64,000 bases of DNA from Bugula neritina (lineage: Eukaryota; Bryozoa; Gymnolaemata; Cheilostomatida; Bugulidae). The DNA is taken from the NCBI GenBank assembly GCA_964035545.1, contig CAXIUT010000183.1, positions 558,001-622,000 on the forward strand, given 5' to 3'. The position numbers and the translations under genes were made by a program. Positions 13,901 to 29,300 of this stretch are shown one piece after another; the first letter of the stretch is position 1, and each line of letters begins with the position of its first letter. The notes beneath the pieces are model-generated. The model did not search any database and was not told where the DNA came from. It saw only the letters and a list, made by a program, of their open reading frames with translations.

Positions 13901-15133
13901 ATATACGGTAATATACTGAAATATACTGTAACACATTGAAAAATACTGCAAGATACTGAAATATACTGTGACACATTGCAATATACTGCAACATACTGAA
14001 ATATGCTACAGCACACTGAAATACACTGCAACTCACTGAAATATACTGCAACATATTGAAATACACTGCAACATTCTACAAGATGCTGAAACACACTGTA
14101 ACGTATTGAAATACACTGCAACATATTGAAATACACTGCAACATCCTACAACATGCTAAAATACACTGTAACATATTGAAATACAGTACAACACATTGAA
14201 ATATACTGCAACATACCGGAATATATGGTAAAGTACTGAAATATGCTGTAACACACTGAAAAATACTGCAACATACTGAAATATACTGCGACACATTGCA
14301 ATATACTGCAACATACCAAAATATATGGTTAACTATTGAAATACACTGCAACACATTGAAATATACTGCAACATACCTAAATATCCGGTAATATACTGAA
14401 ATATACTGTAACGCATTGCAAAAGACTGCAACATACTGAAATATACTGCGACACATTGCAATATACTGTAACATACTGAAATATGCTCTAGCACACTGAA
14501 ATACACTGCAACTCACTGAAATATACTGCAACATACTGAAATACACTGCAACACATTGAAATATACTGCAACCTACAGAAATAGGTGGTAAACTACTGAA
14601 ATATACTGTAACACATTGAAAAATACTGCAACATACTGAAATATACTGCGACACATTGTAATATACTGTAACATACTGAAACATACTGCAGCACACTGAA
14701 ATAGACTGCAGCTCACTTAAATATACTGCATTATACTGAAATTCACTGCAGCATCCTACAACATGCTGAAATACACTGTAACATATTGAAATACACTGCA
14801 ACAAACTACAACATATTGAAATACACTGCAACGCATTGAAAGACACTGCAACACATTGAAATATACTGCAATATACCAATATATATGGTAAACTGCTGAA
14901 ATATACTTTAACACATTGAAAAATACTGCAACATACTGAAATATACTGTAACACACTGAAATATACTGCAACGTACTGAAATACACTGCTAGATACTGAA
15001 ATATACTGCAACATACTACAACAATCTGAAATACACTGTAACATACTGAAATACACTGCAACAAACTACAACATATTGAAATACACTGCAACACATTGAA
15101 ATATACTGCAACATACCTAAATATACGGTAATA

Positions 15134-15146
15134 TAAGGAAAAAAAA
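15134..15146. repeat. A-run marker monomer, aagg type (first of four)
   Basis: Coordinates give the first instance: ataagg, eight A, then ctgtgacagattg and a downstream ttccgc in place of ttctgc. The other three A runs begin near 22026, 25289 and 47587 (the last reads cggtgac). The shared gtgac and ttccgc differences group these four copies as one lineage. They sit in equivalent places in the 7.0-kb copies, the partial third copy and the end of the 7,579-bp duplication. Confidence 0.88.
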
Positions 15147-16119
15147 CTGTGACAGATTGAAAAATTCCGCAACATACTGAAATAAACTGCAACACACTGA
15201 AATACACCGCAAAATACTACAACATACTGAAATACACTGTAACATATTGAAATACACTGCAACACTTTGAAATATACTGCAACATACCGAAATATATGGT
15301 AAACTACTAAAATATACTGTAACACTTTGAAAAACAGTGCAACATACTGAAATATACTGCGACACTTTGCAATGTACTGTAACATACTGAAATATGCTGT
15401 AGCACACTGAAATACACTGCAACTCACTGAAATATACTGCAACATATTGAAATACACTGCAACATCCTACAACATGCTAAAATACACTGTAACATATTGA
15501 AATACAGTACAACACATTGAAATATACTGCAACATACCGGAATATATGGTAAAGTACTGAAACATACTGTAACACACTGAAAAATACTGCAACATACTGA
15601 AATATACTGCGACACATTGCAATATACTGCAACATACCAAAATATATGGTAAACTATTGAAATACACTGCAACACATTGAAATATACTGCAACATACCTA
15701 AATATCCGATAATATACTGAAATATACTGTAACACATTGAAAAATACTGCAACATACTGAAATACACTGCAACCCACTGAAATACATCGCAAAATACTAC
15801 AACATACTGAAATACACTGAAACATACTGAAATAAACTGCAACATACCAAAATATATGGTAAACTACTGAAATATACTGTAACACACTGAAAAATACTGC
15901 AACATACTGAAATATACTGCGACACATTGCAATATACTGCAACATACCAAAATATACGGTAAACTACTGAAATATACTTTAACACATTGAAAATTACTGC
16001 AACATACTGAAATATACTGTAACACACTGAATAATACTGCAACAAACTGAAATACACTGTAACATATTGAAATAAACTGCAACATACCAAAATATATGGT
16101 AAACTACTGAAATATACTT

Positions 16120-19100
16120 TAACGCATTGAAAAATACTGCAACATACTGAAATATACTGTAACAAACTGAAATATACTGCAACATACTGAAATACACTGT
16201 AACATACTGAAATAAACTGCAACATACTGAAGTACACTGCAACATCCTACAACATACTGAAATACAATGTAACATATTGAAACACACTGCAACACATTGA
16301 AATATACTGCAATGTACCGAATTATATGGTGGACTACTGAAATATACTGTAACACATTGAAAAATACTGCAAGATACTGAAATATACTGCGACACATTGC
16401 AATATACTGTAACATACTGAAATATGCTACAGCACACTGAAATACACTGCAACTCACTGAAATATATACCACAACATATTGAAATACACTGCAACATTCT
16501 ACAACATGCTGAAACACACAGTAACGTATTGAAATACACTGCAACACATTGAAATATACAGCAACATACCGAAATATATGGTAAACTACTGAAATAGACT
16601 GTAACACATTGCAAAAGACTGCAACATACTAAAATATACTGCGACACATTGCAATATACTGTAACATACTGAAATATGCTCTAGCACACTGAAATACACT
16701 GCAACTCACTGAAATATACTGCAACATACTGAAATACACTGCAACACATTGAAATATACTGCAACCTACAGAAATAGGTGGTAAACTACTGAAATATACT
16801 GTAACACATTGAAAAATACTGCAACATAATGAAATATACTGCGACACATTGTAATATACTGTAACATACTGAAACATACTGCAGCACACTGAAATAGACT
16901 GCAGCTCACTGAAATATACTGCATTATACTGAAATTCACTGCAGCATCCTACAACATGCTGAAATACACTGTAACATAATGAAATACACTGCAACAAACT
17001 ACAACATATTGAAATACACTGCAAGACATTGAAAGACACTGCAACACATTGAAATATACTGCAACCTATAGAAATATATGGTAAACTACTGAAATATACT
17101 GTAACACATTGAAAAATACTGCAACATACTGAAACATACTGCGACACATTGCAATATACTGTAACATACTGAAACATACTGCAGCACACTGAAATAGACT
17201 GCAGCTCACTGAAATATACTGCATTATACTGAAATTCACTGCAGCATCCTACAACATGCTGAAATACACTGTAACATAATGAAATACACTGCAACAAACT
17301 ACAACATATTGAAATACACTGCAAGGCATTGAAAGACACTGCAACACATTGAAATATACTGCAATATACTAATATATATGGTAAACTGCTGAAATATACT
17401 TTAACACATTGAAAAATACTGCAATATACTGTAACACACTGAAATATACTGCAACATACTGAAATACACTGCTAGATACTGAAATATACTGCAACATACT
17501 GCAACAATCTGAAATACACTGTAACATACTGAAATACACTGCAACAAACTACAACATATTGAAATACACTGCAACACATTGAAATATACCGCAACATACC
17601 TAAATATACGGTAATATACCGAAAAAAAAACTGTAACAGATTGAAAAATTCTGCAACATACTGAAATAAACTGCAACACACTGAAATACACCGCAAAATA
17701 CTACAACATACTGAAATACACTGTAACATATTGAAATACACTGCAACACTTTGAAATATACTGCAACATACCGAAATATATGTTAAACTACTAAAATATA
17801 CTGTAACACTTTGAAAAACAGTGCAACATATTGAAATATACTGCGACATTTTGCAATGTACTGTAACATACTGAAATATGCTGTAGCACACTGAAATACA
17901 CTGCAACTCACTGAAATATACTGCAACATATTGAAATACACTGCAACATCCTACAACATGCTAAAATACACTGTAACATATTGAAATACAGTACAACACA
18001 TTGAAATATACTGCAACATACCGGAATATATGGTAAAGTACTGAAAAATACTGTAACACACTGAAAAATACTGCAACATACTGAAATATACTGCGACACA
18101 TTGCAATATACTGCAACATACCAAAATATATGGTAAACTACTGAAATATACTTTAACACATTGAAAAATACTGCAACATACTGAAATATACTGTAACACA
18201 CTGAAATATACTGCAACATACTGAAATACACTGTAACATACTGAAATAAACTGCAACATACCAAAATATATGGTAAACTACTGAAATATACTTTAACACA
18301 TTGAAAAATCCTGCAACATACTAAAATATACTGTAACACACTGCAAGATACTGCAACATACCGAAATACACTGTAACATAGTGAAACACACTGCAACATA
18401 CTGCATTATACTGACATACACTGGAACATATTGAAATACACTGCAACATCCTACAACATGCTGAAATACGCTGTAACATATTGAAATACACTGCAACACA
18501 TTGAAAAATACTGCAACATACCGAAATATATGGTAAACTATTGAATTATACTGTAACACATTGAAAAATACTGAAACAAACTGAAATATACTCTGACACA
18601 ATGCAAAATACTGTAACATACTGAAATAAGCTGTAGCACACTGAAATACACTGCAACTCACTGAAATATACTGCAACATACTGAAATACACTGTAACATA
18701 CTGAAATACATTGCAAAATACTGCAACATATTGAAATACACTGCAACACATTGAAATATACTGCAACATACCTAAATATACGGTAATATACCGAAAGAAA
18801 ACTGTAACAGATTGAAAAATTCTGCAACATACTGAAATAAACTGCAACACACTGAAATACACCGCAAAATACTACAACATGCTGAAATACACTGTAACAT
18901 ATTGAAATACACTGCAACACTTTGAAATATACTGCAACATACCGAAATATATGTTAAACTACTAAAATATACTGTAACACTTTGAAAAACAGTGCAACAT
19001 ACTGAAATATACTGCGACACTTTGCAATGTACTGTAACATACTGAAATATGCTACAGCACACTGAAATACACTGCAACCCACTGAAATATACTGCAACAT

Positions 19101-22100
19101 ATTGAAATACACTGCAACATTCTACAAGATGCTGAAACACACTGTAACGTATTGAAATACACTGCAACACATTGAAATAAACAGCAACATACCGAAATAT
19201 ATGGAAAACTACTGAAATATACTGTAACGCATTAAAAAATACTGCATCATACTGAAATATACTGCGACATAATGCAATATTCTGTAACATACTGAGATAT
19301 GCTGTAGCACACTGAAATACACTAGAACTCACTGAAACATACTGCAACATACTGAAATACACTGTAACATCCTACAACATACTGAAATACACAGTAACAT
19401 ATTGAAATACACTGCAACACATTGAAATATACTGCAACATACCTAAATATACGGTAATATATTGAAATATACTGTATCACATTGAAAAATACTGCAAGAT
19501 ACTGAAATATACTGTGACACATTGCAATATACTGTAACATACTGAAATATGCTCAAGCACACTGAAACACACTGCACCTCACTGAAACATACTGCAACAT
19601 ACTGAAATACACTGCAACATCCTACAACATACTCAAATACACTGCAACATATTGAAAGACACTGCAAGACAATGAAATATACTGCAACATACTGAAATAT
19701 ACTGTAACACACTGAAATATACTGCAACATACTGAAATACACTGCTACATACTGAAATATACTGCAACATACTGCAACATACTGAAATACACTGTAACAT
19801 ACTGAAATACACTGCAACAAACTACAACATATTGAAATACACTGCAACACATTGAAATATACTGCAACATACCTAAATATACGGTAATATAGCGGAAAAA
19901 AACTGTAACAGATTGACAAATCCTGCAACATACTGAAATATACTGCGACGCATTGCAATATACTGTAACATACTGAAATATGCTCTAGCACACTGAAATA
20001 CACTGCAACCCACTGAAATATACTGCAACATACGGAAATACACTGCAACACATTGAAATACACTGCAACATACCAAAATAAATGGTAAACTACTGAAATA
20101 TACTTTAACACATTGAAAAATACTGCAACATACTGAAATATACTGTAACACACTGAAATATACTGCAACATACTGAAATACACTGTAACATATTGAAATA
20201 CACTGCAACAAACTACAACATATCGAAATACACTGCAACGCATTGAAAGACACTGCAACACATTGAAATATACTGCAATATACCAATATATATGGTAAAC
20301 TACTGAAATATACTGTAACACATTGAAAAATACTGCAACATACTGAAACATACTGCGACACATTGCAATATACTGTAACATACTGCAACATGCTGTAGCA
20401 CACTGAATTAGACTGCAGCTCACTGAAATATACTGCAACATACTGAAATTCACTGCAGCATCCTACAACATGCTGAAATACACTGTAACATATTGAAATA
20501 CACTGCAACACATTGAAATATACTGCAACATACCGCAATATATGGTAAACTACTGAAATATACTGTAACACATTGAAAAATACTGCATCATACTGAAATA
20601 TACTGCGACATAATGCAATATTCTGTAACATACTGAGATATGCTGTAGCACACTGAAATACACTACAACTCACTGAAACATACTGCAACATACTGAAATA
20701 CACTGTAACATCCTACAACATACAGAAATACACAGTAACATATTGAAATACACTGCAACACATTGAAATATACTGCAACATACCTAAATATACGGTAATA
20801 TACTGAAATATACTGTAACACATTGAAAAATACTGCAAGATACTGAAATATACTGTGACACATTGCAATATACTGCAACATACTGAAATATGCTACAGCA
20901 CACTGAAATACACTGCAACTCACTGAAATATACTGCAACATATTGAAATACACTGCAACATTCTACAAGATGCTGAAACACACTGTAACGTATTGAAATA
21001 CACTGCAACATATTGAAATACACTGCAACATCCTACAACATGCTAAAATACACTGTAACATATTGAAATACAGTACAACACATTGAAATATACTGCAACA
21101 TACCGGAATATATGGTAAAGTACTGAAATATACTGTAACACACTGAAAAATACTGCAACATACTGAAATATACTGCGACACATTGCAATATACTGCAACA
21201 TACCAAAATATATGGTTAACTATTGAAATACACTGCAACACATTGAAATATACTGCAACATACCTAAATATCCGGTAATATACTGAAATATACTGTAACA
21301 CATTGCAAAAGACTGCAACATACTGAAATATACTGCGACACATTGCAATATACTGTAACATACTGAAATATGCTCTAGCACACTGAAATACACTGCAACT
21401 CACTGAAATATACTGCAACATACTGAAATACACTGCAACACATTGAAATATACTGCAACCTACAGAAATAGGTGGTAAACTACTGAAATATACTGTAACA
21501 CATTGAAAAATACTGCAACATACTGAAATATACTGCGACACATTGTAATATACTGTAACATACTGAAACATACTGCAGCACACTGAAATAGACTGCAGCT
21601 CACTTAAATATACTGCATTATACTGAAATTCACTGCAGCATCCTACAACATGCTGAAATACACTGTAACATATTGAAATACACTGCAACAAACTACAACA
21701 TATTGAAATACACTGCAACGCATTGAAAGACACTGCAACACATTGAAATATACTGCAATATACCAATATATATGGTAAACTGCTGAAATATACTTTAACA
21801 CATTGAAAAATACTGCAACATACTGAAATATACTGTAACACACTGAAATATACTGCAACGTACTGAAATACACTGCTAGATACTGAAATATACTGCAACA
21901 TACTACAACAATCTGAAATACACTGTAACATACTGAAATACACTGCAACAAACTACAACATATTGAAATACACTGCAACACATTGAAATATACTGCAACA
22001 TACCTAAATATACGGTAATATAAGGAAAAAAAACTGTGACAGATTGAAAAATTCCGCAACATACTGAAATAAACTGCAACACACTGAAATACACCGCAAA

Positions 22101-23046
22101 ATACTACAACATACTGAAATACACTGTGACATATTGAAATACACTGCAACACTTTGAAATATACTGCAACATACCGAAATATATGGTAAACTACTAAAAT
22201 ATACTGTAACACTTTGAAAAACAGTGCAACATACTGAAATATACTGCGACACTTTGCAATGTACTGTAACATACTGAAATATGCTGTAGCACACTGAAAT
22301 ACACTGCAACTCACTGAAATATACTGCAACATATTGAAATACACTGCAACATCTTACAACATGCTAAAATACACTGTAACATATTGAAATACAGTACAAC
22401 ACATTGAAATATACTGCAACATACCGGAATATATGGTAAAGTACTGAAACATACTGTAACACACTGAAAAATACTGCAACATACTGAAATATACTGCGAC
22501 ACATTGCAATATACTGCAACATACCAAAATATATGGTAAACTATTGAAATACACTGCAACACATTGAAATATACTGCAACATACCTAAATATCCGATAAT
22601 ATACTGAAATATACTGTAACACATTGAAAAATACTGCAACATACTGAAATACACTGCAACCCACTGAAATACATCGCAAAAAACTACAACATACTGAAAT
22701 ATACTGTAACACACTGAAATATACTGCAACATACTGAAATACACTGAAACATACTGAAATAAACTGCAACATACCAAAATATATGGTAAACTACTGAAAT
22801 ATACTGTAACACACTGAAAAATACTGCAACATACTGAAATATACTGCGACACATTGCAATATACTGCAACATACCAAAATATACGGTAAACTACTGAAAT
22901 ATACTTTAACACATTGAAAATTACTGCAACATACTGAAATATACTGTAACACACTGAAATATACTGCAACAAACTGAAATACACTGTAACATATTGAAAT
23001 AAACTGCAACATACCAAAATATATGGTAAACTACTGAAATATACTT
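16120..23046. repeat. ~7.0-kb super-unit, copy B (6,927 bp)
   Basis: This copy starts in a hybrid decamer (tactttaacg) that joins the ctttaac type upstream to the ctgtaacgc type of copy A at 9,123. The same hybrid starts copy C at 23,047. It contains A-run markers at 17622, 18794, 19896 and 22026, equivalent to 10325, 11907, 13009 and 15139 in copy A. The 2-bp insertion is at about 16,463. Confidence 0.8.
16861..17361. repeat. 300-bp local tandem duplication
   Basis: The sequence at 16,861-17,061 recurs at 17,161-17,361 with an exact 300-bp offset, including the rare decamers tactgcagca, gactgcagct, tactgcatta and cactgcagca. I saw one clear difference (gcaagacatt against gcaaggcatt). This step is one of the three that change the offset between copies A and B. 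Confidence 0.85.
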
Positions 23047-26000
23047 TAACGCATTGAAAAATACTGCAACATACTGAAATATACTGTAACAAACTGAAAT
23101 ATACTGCAACATACTGAAATACACTGTAACATACTGAAATAAACTGCAACATACTGAAGTACACTGCAACATCCTACAACATACTGAAATACAATGTAAC
23201 ATATTGAAACACACTGCAACACATTGAAATATACTGCAATGTACCGAATTATATGGTGGACTACTGAAATATACTGTAACACATTGAAAAATACTGCAAG
23301 ATACTGAAATATACTGCGACACATTGCAATATACTGTAACATACTGAAATATGCTACAGCACACTGAAATACACTGCAACTCACTGAAATATATACCACA
23401 ACATATTGAAATACACTGCAACATTCTACAACATGCTGAAACACACAGTAACGTATTGAAATACACTGCAACACATTGAAATATACAGCAACATACCGAA
23501 ATATATGGTAAACTACTGAAATAGACTGTAACACATTGCAAAAGACTGCAACATACTGAAATATACTGCGACACATTGCAATATACTGTAACATACTGAA
23601 ATATGCTCTAGCACACTGAAATACACTGCAACTCACTGAAATATACTGCAACATACTGGAATACACTGCAACACATTGAAATATACTGCAACCTACAGAA
23701 ATAGGTGGTAAACTACTGAAATATACTGTAACACATTGAAAAATACTGCAACATAATGAAATATACTGCGACACATTGTAATATACTGTAACATACTGAA
23801 ACATACTGCAGCACACTGAAATAGACTGCAGCTCACTGAAATATACTGCATTATACTGAAATTCACTGCAGCATCCTACAACATGCTGAAATACACTGTA
23901 ACATAATGAAATACACTGCAACAAACTACAACATATTGAAATACACTGCAAGGCATTGAAAGACACTGCAACACATTGAAATATACTGCAACCTATAGAA
24001 ATATATGGTAAACTACTGAAATATACTGTAACACATTGAAAAATACTGCAACATACTGAAACATACTGCGACACATTGCAATATACTGTAACATACTGAG
24101 ATATGCTGTAGCACACTGAAATACACTACAACTCACTGAAACATACTGCAACATACTGAAATACACTGTAACATCCTACAACATACAGAAATACACAGTA
24201 ACATATTGAAATACACTGCAACACATTGAAATATACTGCAACATACCTAAATATACGGTAATATACTGAAATATACTGTAACACATTGAAAAATACTGCA
24301 AGATACTGAAATATACTGTGACACATTGCAATATACTGCAACATACTGAAATATGCTACAGCACACTGAAATACACTGCAACTCACTGAAATATACTGCA
24401 ACATATTGAAATACACTGCAACATTCTACAAGATGCTGAAACACACTGTAACGTATTGAAATACACTGCAACATATTGAAATACACTGCAACATCCTACA
24501 ACATGCTAAAATACACTGTAACATATTGAAATACAGTACAACACATTGAAATATACTGCAACATACCGGAATATATGGTAAAGTACTGAAATATACTGTA
24601 ACACACTGAAAAATACTGCAACATACTGAAATATACTGCGACACATTGCAATATACTGCAACATACCAAAATATATGGTAAACTATTGAAATACACTGCA
24701 ACACATTGAAATATACTGCAACATACCTAAATATCCGGTAATATACTGAAATATACTGTAACACATTGCAAAAGACTGCAACATACTGAAATATACTGCG
24801 ACACATTGCAATATACTGTAACATACTGAAACATACTGCAGCACACTGAAATAGACTGCAGCTCACTTAAATATACTGCATTATACTGAAATTCACTGCA
24901 GCATCCTACAACATGCTGAAATACACTGTAACATATTGAAATACACTGCAACAAACTACAACATATTGAAATACACTGCAACGCATTGAAAGACACTGCA
25001 ACACATTGAAATATATTGCAATATACCAATATATATGGTAAACTGCTGAAATATACTTTAACACATTGAAAAATACTGCAACATACTGAAATATACTGTA
25101 ACACACTGAAATATACTGCAACGTACTGAAATACACTGCTAGATACTGAAATATACTGCAACATACTACAACAATCTGAAATACACTGTAACATACTGAA
25201 ATACACTGCAACAAACTACAACATATTGAAATACACTGCAACACATTGAAATATACTGCAACATACCTAAATATACGGTAATATAAGGAAAAAAAACTGT
25301 GACAGATTGAAAAATTCCGCAACATACTGAAATAAACTGCAACACACTGAAATACACCGCAAAATACTACAACATACTGAAATACACTGTAACATATTGA
25401 AATACACTGCAACACTTTGAAATATACTGCAACATACCGAAATATATGGTAAACTACTAAAATATACTGTAACACTTTGAAAAACAGTGCAACATACTGA
25501 AATATACTGCGACACTTTGCAATGTACTGTAACATACTGAAATATGCTGTAGCACACTGAAATACACTGCAACTCACTGAAATATACTGCAACATATTGA
25601 AATACACTGCAACATCCTACAACATGCTAAAATACACTGTAACATATTGAAATACAGTACAACACATTGAAATATACTGCAACATACCGGAATATATGGT
25701 AAAGTACTGAAACATACTGTAACACACTGAAAAATACTGCAACATACTGAAATATACTGCGACACATTGCAATATACTGCAACATACCAAAATATATGGT
25801 AAACTATTGAAATACACTGCAACACATTGAAATATACTGCAACATACCTAAATATCCGGTAATATACTGAAATATACTGTAACACATTGAAAAATACTGC
25901 AACATACTGAAATACACTGCAACCCACTGAAATACATCGCAAAAAACTACAACATACTGAAATATACTGTAACACACTGAAATATACTGCAACATACTGA

Positions 26001-26310
26001 AATACACTGAAACATACTGAAATAAACTGCAACATACCAAAATATATGGTAAACTACTGAAATATACTGTAACACACTGAAAAATACTGCAACATACTGA
26101 AATATACTGCGACACATTGCAATATACTGCAACATACCAAAATATACGGTAAACTACTGAAATATACTTTAACACATTGAAAATTACTGCAACATACTGA
26201 AATATACTGTAACACACTGAAATATACTGCAACAAACTGAAATACACTGTAACATATTGAAATAAACTGCAACATACCAAAATATATGGTAAACTACTGA
26301 AATATACTTT
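23047..26310. repeat. Partial, rearranged third copy (C) of the ~7.0-kb unit
   Basis: From 23,047 to about 24,095 it matches 16,120-17,170 at 6,927 bp. It then jumps and matches 20,630-23,047 at 3,463 bp, changing to 3,263 bp after losing 200 bp near 24,825. The jump lies around 24,093, where cattgcaata/tactgtaaca leads into tactgagata. Copy C carries the 2-bp insertion near 23,393 and an aagg A-run marker at 25289. It ends where the 26-kb segment begins. Confidence 0.72.
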
Positions 26311-29300
26311 AACACATTGAAAAATACTGCAACATACTAAAATATACCGTAACACACTGCAAGATACTGCAACATACCGAAATACACTGTAACATACTGA
26401 AACACACTGCAACATACTGCATTATACTGACATACACTGGAACATATTGAAATACACTGCAACACAATGAAATATACTGCAACATACCAAAATATATGGT
26501 AAACTACTGAAATATACTTTAACACATTGAAAAATACTGCAACATACTGAAATATACTGTAACACACTGAAATATACTGCAACATACTGAAATACACTGT
26601 AACATACTGAAATAAACTGTAACATACTGAAATACACTGCAACATCCTACAACATACTGAATTACACTGTAACATTGTGAAATACACTGCAACACATTGA
26701 AAATTACTGCAACATACCGAAGTATACGGTAAACTTTTGAATTATACTGTAACACATTGAAAAATACTGAAACACACTGAAATATACTCTGACACAATGC
26801 AATATACTGTAACATACTGAAATATGCTGTAGCACACTGAAATACACTGCAACTCACTGAAATATACTACAACATACTGAAAAACACTGTAACATATTGA
26901 AACATACTGCAACATACTACAACATATTGAAAGACACTGCAACACATTGAAATATACTGCAACATACCTAAATATCCGGTAATATACTGAAATATACTGT
27001 AACACATTGAAAAATACTACAACATACTGAAATACACTGTAACATACTGAAATACACTGCAACAAACTACAACACATTGAAATACACTGCAACACATTGA
27101 AATATACTGCAACATACCTAAATATACGGTAATATACCGAAAAAAAAACTGTAACAGATTGAAAAATTCTGCAACATACTGAAATAAACGGCAACACACT
27201 GAAATACAGCGGAAAATACTACAACATACTGAAATACACTGTAACATATTGAAATACACTGCAACACTTTGAAATATACTGCAACATACCGAAATATATG
27301 GTAAACTACTAAAATATACTGTAACACTTTGAAAAATAGTGCAACACACTGAAATATACTCTGACACATTGCAATATACTGTAACATACTGAAATATGCT
27401 GTAGCACACTGAAATACATTGCAACTCACTGAAATATACTGCAACATACTGAAATACACTGTAACATCCTACAACATACTGAAATACACAGTAACATATT
27501 GAAATACACTGCAACACATTGAAATATACTGCAACATACCTAAATGTACGGTAATATACTGAAAAATACTGTAACACATTGAAAAATACTGCAAGATACT
27601 GAAATATACTGTGACACATTGCAATATACTGTAACATACTGAAATATGCTCAAGCACACTGAAACACACTGCACCTCACTGAAACATACTGCAACATACT
27701 GAAATACACTGCAACATCCTACAACATACTGAAATACACTGCAACATATTGAAAGACACTGCAAGACAATGAAATACACTGCAACATACTGAAATATACC
27801 GTAACACACTGAAATATACTGCAACATACTGAAATACACTGCTACATAATGAAATATACTGCAACATACTGCAACATACTGAAAAACACTGTAACATATT
27901 GAAACATACTGCAACATACTACAACATATTGAAAGACACTGCAACACATTGAAATATACTGCAACATACCTAAATATCCGGTAATATACTGAAATATACT
28001 GTAACACATTGAAAAATACTACAACATACTGAAATACACTGTAACATATTGAAATACACTGCAACACATTGAAATATACTGCAACCTATAGAAATATATG
28101 GTAAACTACTGAAATATACTGTAACACATTGAAAAATACTGCAACATACTGAAACATACTGCGACACATTGCAATATACAGTAACATACTGAAACATGCT
28201 GTAGCACACTGAAATAGACTGCAGCTCACTGAAATATACTGCAACATACTGAAATACACTGCTACATACTGAAATATACTGCAACATACTGCAACATACT
28301 GAAATACACTGTAACATACTGAAATACACTACAACAAACTACAACATATTGAAATACACTGCAACCCATTGAAATATACTGCAACATACCTAAATATACG
28401 ATAATATACCGAAAAAAAAACTGTAACAGATTGAAAAATTCTGCAACATACTGAAATAAACTGCAACACACTGAAATACAGCGCAAAATACTACAACATA
28501 CTGAAATACACTGTAACATATTGAAATACACTGCAACACTTTGAAATATACTGCAACATACCGAAATATATGGTAAACTACTAAAATATACTGTAACACT
28601 TTGAAAAATAGTGCAACACACTGAAATATACTCTGACACATTGCAATATACTGTAACATACTGAAATATGCTGTAGCACACTGAAATACATTGCAACTCA
28701 CTGAAATATACTGCAACATACTGAAATACACTGTAACATATTGAAAAATACTGCAACATACTGCAACATACTGAAATACACTGCAACATATTGAAAGACA
28801 CTGCAAGACAATGAAATATACTGCAACATACTGAAATATACTGTAACACACTGAAATATACTGCAACATACTGAAATACACTGCTACATACTGAAATATA
28901 CTGCAACATACTGCAACATACTGAAATACACTGTAACATACTGAAATACACTGCAACAAACTACAACATATTGAAATACACTGCAACACATTGAAATATA
29001 CTGCAACATACCTAAATATACGGTAATATAGCGGAAAAAAACTGTAACAGATTGACAAATTCTGCAACATACTGAAATATACTGCGACACATTGCAATAT
29101 ACTGTAACATACTGAAATATGCTCTAGCACACTGAAATACACTGCAACCCACTGAAATATACTGCAACATACGGAAATACACTGCAACACATTGAAATAC
29201 ACTGCAACATACCAAAATAAATGGTAAACTACTGAAATATACTTTAACACATTGAAAAACACTGCAACATACTGAAATATACTGTAACACACTGAAATAT

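Larger units (their letters stand above)
9123..16119. repeat. ~7.0-kb super-unit, copy A (6,997 bp)
   Basis: Landmarks match copy B at offsets of 6,997 bp (9,123 to about 9,960), 7,297 bp (about 9,850-11,430) and 6,887 bp (about 11,870-15,780), then 6,927 bp. The changes are a 300-bp local duplication in B, 410 bp (41 decamers) lost from B, and 40 bp gained by B. The 410 bp lies between two identical 30-bp stretches at 11,431-11,460 and 11,841-11,870, as expected of deletion by recombination between repeats. The shared 2-bp insertion at 9,470 (atataccac) also links copies A, B and C. Confidence 0.8.
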
